This document shows, piece by piece, positions 45,780-50,064 of a stretch of DNA of 50,064 bases. A program made the position numbers and the translations under genes. The notes below the pieces were generated by a model. The model made no database searches, was not told the DNA's origin, and saw only the letters and a program-made list of their open reading frames with translations. The DNA is taken from assembly GCF_000428585.1 (NCBI RefSeq), contig NZ_AUAF01000022.1, forward strand, positions 1 through 50,064. The letters are read 5' to 3'. This DNA is from Zooshikella ganghwensis DSM 15267. Its GTDB lineage: Bacteria > Pseudomonadota > Gammaproteobacteria > Pseudomonadales > Zooshikellaceae. Within the stretch, counting starts at the first letter, position 1. Each line of letters starts with the position of its first letter.

Positions 45780-47339
45780 TTAGCTATCAATATGAGGACC
45801 TGCCTGGATGATTTCTTCAGGTACGTCAAACTTTTTAAAGTTATTAATAAACTGTTGTACTAAGTCTTTGGCGGCATCATCGTAAGCTTGCTTATCTTGC
45901 CAAGTATCGCGAGGATTCAATAGTGTTGCATCTACTCCAGGAACTTGAGTGGGTACTTCAACATTAATAGTGGGTAAATGCTGAGTTGGCACTTCGGCCA
46001 GGTCACCATTTTGAATCGCATGAATGACGGCACGTGTCGTTGGAATACTAAAGCGTTTACCGCCTTTGCCATAAGCTCCACCTGTCCAGCCAGTATTAAC
46101 CAGAAAGACTTTACTGCCAAATTCTTCAATACGCTTAATAAGAAGCTCAGCATATACTCGTGCAGGTCTTGGGAAGAAGGGGGCACCAAAACAGGTTGAA
46201 AATGTGGATTTCAATCCAGCTTCACTCCCCATCTCGGTTGAACCGACCAGTGCGGTATAACCGCTTAAGAAATGATAAGCTGCAGCCTCTTTGGATAATA
46301 TCGATACAGGTGGCAGTACACCTGTCATATCACAGGTGAGAAAGATGATCGCCGTTGGCTCACCAGCACGGTTTTCATGAACACGCTTGGGTACATGTTC
46401 TAGAGGATATGCACATCGACTGTTTTCTGTCATGGAAATATCCGCATAGTCCGGCTCATTGGTATGATGATGAATGACCACATTTTCCACAATGGCGCCA
46501 AAGCGAATCGCATTCCAAATAACAGGCTCTGCTTCATGGCTAAGGTTAATGCATTTCGCGTAACAACCGCCCTCAAAATTGAAGACACTGCCTTTAGCCC
46601 AACCGTGCTCATCGTCGCCAATTAAATAACATTGCTCATCTGCGGAGAGTGTTGTTTTACCCGTGCCGGATAAACCAAAGAAAAGGGTAGTCTCACCATT
46701 TTCCCCAACATTAGCGGAACAGTGCATAGGGAGAACATCCTTTTCAGGCAGTAGAAAGTTTTGCACGGAGAACATGGCTTTTTTCATTTCTCCGGCATAG
46801 CGCATACCCGCCAGTAGTACTTTACGTTTGGCAAAGTTAATGATCACAACACCATCAGAGTGGGTTCCATGCTTGGCTGGATCACAAGTGAAACTGGGTA
46901 CATTAAGAATCTGCCAGGCTTCTTTGCCTTGAGGATTGTATGTTGATGGGCGAACAAACAGGGTTCTGCCAAATAAATTATGCCAGGCTGTTTCTGTCGT
47001 CATTTGAACAGGTAAGTAGTGTTCAAGGTCAGCACCAACATGTAAATGCTGTATAAAACGGTCTCGGCCCGCTAGACTTTGTTCTACTTCTTCCCAGAGT
47101 GTATCAAAGTTTTCTGCAGGAAATGGTCGGTTTATAGCTCCCCAATCAATAGCATCTGATGTGCTTGGTTCATCGACAATATAGCGGTCTTTGGGTGAGC
47201 GACCCGTCCTTGCTCCCGTTTCAACGACTAATGCACCATTTGATGCTAAACGGCCTTCATTGCGTATTACTGCCAACTCCACTAATTGAGCTGAGTGGAG
47301 ATCTTCAAAAACCTGAGGACCCTCGTTGCTATCAGTCAT
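45780..47339 (-). CDS. pckA: ATP-dependent phosphoenolpyruvate carboxykinase
   Basis: The 519-residue enzyme decarboxylates and phosphorylates oxaloacetate to phosphoenolpyruvate, the entry point of gluconeogenesis. The kinase-type Walker [12 protein letters not shown] is intact, as are [10 protein letters not shown] near the N-terminus and [31 protein letters not shown] completes the active site. An in-frame TTG two codons earlier exists, but GAGG is better spaced for the ATG at 47339. The gene is followed downstream by a long hairpin. Tex lies further along the same strand, and synteny pckA-tex-gshA is conserved in Pseudomonas. Confidence 0.97.
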   Translation of the reverse strand: MTDSNEGPQVFEDLHSAQLVELAVIRNEGRLASNGALVVETGARTGRSPKDRYIVDEPSTSDAIDWGAINRPFPAENFDTLWEEVEQSLAGRDRFIQHLHVGADLEHYLPVQMTTETAWHNLFGRTLFVRPSTYNPQGKEAWQILNVPSFTCDPAKHGTHSDGVVIINFAKRKVLLAGMRYAGEMKKAMFSVQNFLLPEKDVLPMHCSANVGENGETTLFFGLSGTGKTTLSADEQCYLIGDDEHGWAKGSVFNFEGGCYAKCINLSHEAEPVIWNAIRFGAIVENVVIHHHTNEPDYADISMTENSRCAYPLEHVPKRVHENRAGEPTAIIFLTCDMTGVLPPVSILSKEAAAYHFLSGYTALVGSTEMGSEAGLKSTFSTCFGAPFFPRPARVYAELLIKRIEEFGSKVFLVNTGWTGGAYGKGGKRFSIPTTRAVIHAIQNGDLAEVPTQHLPTINVEVPTQVPGVDATLLNPRDTWQDKQAYDDAAKDLVQQFINNFKKFDVPEEIIQAGPHIDS

Positions 47340-47585
47340 TATCAATTACCTCGCCGGCTTTTTATACCGTTTTAGTTAATTCTTTAGTCCTGTGGCTTAC
47401 ATGGCAACATGTTGTTTTCAGCATAGTGGCTTCACGCTAAGTAGACAAAGGTTAGTGTTGCCCTTTACGCAAACCCTATTAGGGGATTTGTTTCACTGTT
47501 AAAAAGAAGACTTATGCCTTTATTTTTAGCTTATTGCTACTTGGCTTAAGCTATATTTTATTGGTAAAACCAATGCCATAATAAA

Positions 47586-47607
47586 TATACCCTACGTGTT
47601 GGGTATA
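47586..47607. repeat. Miniature TATACCC palindrome
   Basis: TATACCC-N8-GGGTATA, the same size as 15658-15679 but with a different core. Confidence 0.55.
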
Positions 47608-48052
47608 GATTGCTTCAGGGTGTATGTAGAGTAGGAAAAAATCAACTTAGTATTACCTTATCTAGCCTTTCATTTCAGCATGCTCTGTGATGGGTTATTG
47701 AGTAAGTGTCAGCACTGATAGGCAATAAAACTCAGTTTTTTGTAGATGGTTAACTAAGCCTTATGATGTCACCTCAAAAAACCTACACTCAAGGCATGTA
47801 AGCAATAGTATTATGCCAAAAAAACATCGTTTGCGTTAAGGCAATTAGCATTACATTAAGGAGCTTTATATCAATAGTAGAATTATGGCAATGCGAGATT
47901 TGAATGTCCTTATATTTTAAAAGTCCTTATATAAAGTAATGTTTCTCGTTTGTTGAGTGTTCTACTTAGGGGAGTGTATTAAGCAATTCTTTGCCATAAA
48001 CAAATTGTGTAAAAATGAATACTTCCAAATAATTTATAGCCGTTAAATATCC

Positions 48053-48085
48053 GGCTCAACTAGATCAAAATAATCTAGTTGAACC
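48053..48085. repeat. 13-bp inverted repeat beside the 126-bp element
   Basis: GGCTCAACTAGAT (48053-48065) and ATCTAGTTGAACC (48073-48085) pair over 13 bases with one mismatch and a seven-base loop. It is 28 bases from the element at 48114, on the side away from the 48279 gene. Confidence 0.6.
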
Positions 48086-48113
48086 AGTGCGATTGTTTCT
48101 ATACCTGCCGATA

Positions 48114-48239
48114 TATACCCAATACGAATGGTTTTTAGGTGCGGCCATCGAGAGACGAAGCCCCATGAACCTATATTAATAGGTGATTGGGGTGAGGAGT
48201 GAAGATAACAAAACCTAGAAATCATTCGTGAAGGGTATA
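48114..48239. repeat. 126-bp TATACCC inverted-repeat element, copy 2 (reverse orientation)
   Basis: It begins TATACCCAATACGAATGG and ends ATTCGTGAAGGGTATA. Reverse-complemented, it matches 39552-39677 at all but about five of 126 positions. Ends form a ~27-base imperfect inverted repeat that includes TATACCC and ACGAATG. It lies just downstream of the minus-strand gene at 48279. Confidence 0.85.
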
Positions 48240-48278
48240 ACTGAGGCTGCATGTCAGTTGCAGGGTATACCGTCTCTA

Positions 48279-49241
48279 TTAAAGCTGCATGACATACCAG
48301 TTAGGTTGGCGAATAGCTTTAAGATAGCGGCGTGCGACTTTATCGTTGCGTAAAAACACGGGTGTATTTGCAGTAAGTTTAAAGCCAAACTGTCTTGGCA
48401 GCTTGGTGTAGATTGATCGAGGGGGATTGTGCGCTACATCTTTTATTTTTTTTCCCGTTTCATAGGTGTGGTAGTAGATTTGAGTAATGCCCAGCTCTTC
48501 TCGAATAAACTGTATAGCCGCTGCCAGTGATGCTTCAGCCCAAATTTGTTGGTAGGGGGGTAAAATGGTTTCAACATAGCGAGATAACCCCTCATAGTCT
48601 CCATTAATACTATACCAAACATCGCTTGGATTAAGATTGGGATTTCTTTTTCGCCTGGTTTTCAGACGCATATAAGCACGGTTGGCATCCCTTAACCAGT
48701 CATTTTGAACTTCTTCTATTAATGCTTCATTAGTGTCCAGGTCGAAGTCTAAGCGTACCCAAGCCATAGTATGGCGGCCTTTGGTATTGATAGGGTGCGA
48801 GTCGGATGCAAACGGACCTTCATCATCTTTATCTGGTTTTATCAGTGAGTAGTAATTATCTAAGTGCTCACCCGTAAAGTTGATTTGTAGGACTAAATTA
48901 GATTGGTTTCGAGAAGTTTGATCCCAACCTCTATCGCCATTACCCCAGCAGTCTAAGGTTAATGCAAAAATGAATGGTTTTTCTAACCAGCAACACGCCA
49001 ACTGGTCTTGACTGATTTCACCTTGTCCATAAATGGATAAAGCTTCCTTGACTGATTTTTTTGTAAAAAATTGGCCAAACTGGCTTTGCTTAAGCTGATT
49101 TAACTTGCAGGTTTGGTGTTTATTTTTAGCCATTGCATAACGCAGCAGATCAAAACAATAGCGGTCCTTATGATAATAAAACAAACGCCGCTCTTCACCT
49201 AAGCAGGTAATAATCTCTTTTATATCTTTCTTTTTCATCAT
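48279..49241 (-). CDS. Unrecognised 320-residue protein
   Basis: A long, well-formed frame with ordinary amino-acid composition and no signal peptide or membrane segment; I cannot assign a family. Visible features: an N-terminal Lys-rich start, then RLFYYHKDRYCFDLLRYAMAK; a mid-region AWVRLDFDLDTNEALIEEVQNDWLRDA with several acidic residues; a Lys/Arg-rich stretch RLKTRRKRNPNLN; and a C-terminal YTKLPRQFGFKL. The FDLD...EEVQND region could be an acidic metal site, but this is only a pattern. Of three adjacent possible starts (TTG, ATG, ATG), the first ATG is used; no strong ribosome binding site is visible. It stands alone between repeats and an IS. Confidence 0.72.
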   Translation of the reverse strand: MMKKKDIKEIITCLGEERRLFYYHKDRYCFDLLRYAMAKNKHQTCKLNQLKQSQFGQFFTKKSVKEALSIYGQGEISQDQLACCWLEKPFIFALTLDCWGNGDRGWDQTSRNQSNLVLQINFTGEHLDNYYSLIKPDKDDEGPFASDSHPINTKGRHTMAWVRLDFDLDTNEALIEEVQNDWLRDANRAYMRLKTRRKRNPNLNPSDVWYSINGDYEGLSRYVETILPPYQQIWAEASLAAAIQFIREELGITQIYYHTYETGKKIKDVAHNPPRSIYTKLPRQFGFKLTANTPVFLRNDKVARRYLKAIRQPNWYVMQL

Positions 49242-49891
49242 CAAGTGTCTTTACGATCAATGTAAAAATAGGCATACGACAAGTTGCTCCTAAATGAGGC
49301 TGGCTTATAAAACAAATCATAATGTGCACTCCTAAATGGCATTGTTTAATACAAAAAGTTGGCTGTTTTCTCTCTGTCATCATGGTGCGTATGACAATAG
49401 AGGACAAAACTTTAGGAAGGGCTCAATGCCAAGCCGCTATTAAACAGTCTCCAGGCGTACTGGTAATGAGTAAGTGCTAATAGGGCTTGTAATGCTATAA
49501 ACCAGCGATGAACAGCTGGTTATTAACTGAAAACATACTTGGCAAGGAAACCCGTTGTGTCAATGAACATATGAGTATTTATCACTGTGAGCCTCCTTCT
49601 TTTGCAGATTAAGTGAATTGAGAGCGTTTAGGGTTAACGCGATATTTTAATTTGGTCAAAACAAAACGGGTCAAATGAGTTGTAAACAAAAACTAGTCAC
49701 TGCTCATAATCTGACCAAATCAAAAGGTGGCGAAAATATATACAGATTGGCGTTCAAATGCAACTCTGATTGGGCATAAAGTTTTGGGTGTACAGCCTAT
49801 GTACAGGACAAAAAGCTGAATAAATAAGAAAAATCAATTAGTTAGAAGTGAATTGATCCCTCATTGGTATTACAATTCAGGCTGCGAAACC
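49242..49891. other. Intergenic region leading into an insertion sequence
   Basis: About 650 bases with no credible gene. It contains a seven-pair hairpin AACCAGC/GCTGGTT (49500-49521) and a nine-base inverted repeat ATTTGGTCA / TGACCAAAT (49650-49658 and 49712-49720). The latter might mark regulatory or end sequences of the IS4-type element that begins nearby. Confidence 0.4.
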
Positions 49892-50064
49892 ATGAAGAAT
49901 TGTAAAACAATGAAAGAGATCAATTCACTCACCAAAGAGCTTAAAGGGGTTTTTGGTTGGCATCAAGCCCGAGTCACCTTGCTAGCCCAATTTATTCTAG
50001 CACTGGTAAAGGTTCGTTCAGTCAATCTCACACGTATAGCCCAAGTGTTTTATGGTACGACCTT
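49892..50064 (+). CDS. IS4-family transposase, N-terminal part (3' end outside window)
   Basis: An ATG at 49892 opens a frame that runs to the end of the window (about 57 codons). It encodes ELKGVFGWHQARVTLLAQ and then FILALVKVRSVNLTRIAQVF, the characteristic N-terminal helical DNA-binding region of IS4-family (DDE) transposases. The catalytic DDE residues would lie outside the window. The left terminal repeat of the element should be within the preceding few hundred bases but could not be fixed without the right end. Confidence 0.85.
   Translation, partial: MKNCKTMKEINSLTKELKGVFGWHQARVTLLAQFILALVKVRSVNLTRIAQVFYGTT

Larger units (their letters stand above)
47340..48278. other. Gene-free 0.94-kb region upstream of pckA, with repeats
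   Basis: No credible gene. Contents: the pckA promoter region, the miniature TATACCC palindrome at 47586-47607, the hairpin at 48053-48085 and the complete 126-bp element at 48114-48239. A short frame over the element is a repeat artefact. Confidence 0.5.

Noticed and set aside
49195-49407. 70-residue frame upstream of the unrecognised protein
   Set aside because: It overlaps the start of the larger gene in another frame, has no ribosome binding site and no protein-like features.

Overview
The window looks like a chromosomal segment from a gammaproteobacterium related to Pseudomonas, Hahella and Zooshikella (Pseudomonadales/Oceanospirillales). The base composition is AT-rich by eye. Several blocks match Pseudomonas gene order as I remember it: fre-ubiD, rho-trxA-ppx-ppk-hemB; yheS-like ABC-F / TIGR02444 / algP / FKBP / algQ(rsd) / dsbB; gshA-tex-pckA; and the minor-pilin operon fimT/U-pilV-W-X-Y1-Y2-pilE. 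No rRNA, tRNA or CRISPR array was seen. Both edges cut through apparent transposase genes.

Layout. 1-177: end of a transposase-like gene. 0.3-10.3 kb: core genes for ubiquinone synthesis (fre, ubiD), Rho termination factor, thioredoxin, polyphosphate turnover (ppx convergent with ppk) and haem synthesis (hemB). 10.5-15.5 kb: periplasmic cytochrome c, an AlkB-type membrane di-iron hydroxylase, a monoacylglycerol-lipase-like hydrolase, a CheV adaptor and a Tsx/OmpK-type porin. 15.4-16.5 kb: a long gene-free region with palindromes. 16.5-19.8 kb: elbB, a YigI-type thioesterase, an orphan radical SAM protein and a fructosamine-kinase-family protein. 19.8-27.0 kb: a seven-gene minor pilin/PilY1 operon on the minus strand. 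27.4-28.8 kb: a divergent gene joining a DUF2235 hydrolase to a C-terminal PilZ (cyclic-di-GMP-binding) domain. 29.1-34.8 kb: a TetR regulator, ABC-F ATPase, TIGR02444 protein, AlgP-like AT-hook protein and an orphan ParA-like ATPase. 35.1-41.1 kb: FKBP isomerase, WD40 lipoprotein, a MerR/metal-permease operon, Rsd/AlgQ, DsbB and a FliL-like protein. 41.2-47.3 kb: gshA (TTG start), tex and pckA. 48.3-49.2 kb: an unrecognised 320-residue protein. 49.9 kb to the end: start of an IS4-type transposase.

The least explained signal is a family of intergenic elements bounded by TATACCC ... GGGTATA. Two 126-bp copies in opposite orientation (39552-39677 and 48114-48239) are nearly identical and have ~27-bp terminal inverted repeats. 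A diverged copy lies at 10992-11119, a different 95-bp member at 9164-9258, and 22-41-bp miniature forms occur elsewhere. They resemble MITE/REP-like non-autonomous elements. The second point of interest is the DUF2235-PilZ fusion, which shares a ~380-bp divergent upstream region with the PilY1/minor-pilin operon. This suggests, but does not prove, a c-di-GMP-responsive lipase or hydrolase linked to surface behaviour.
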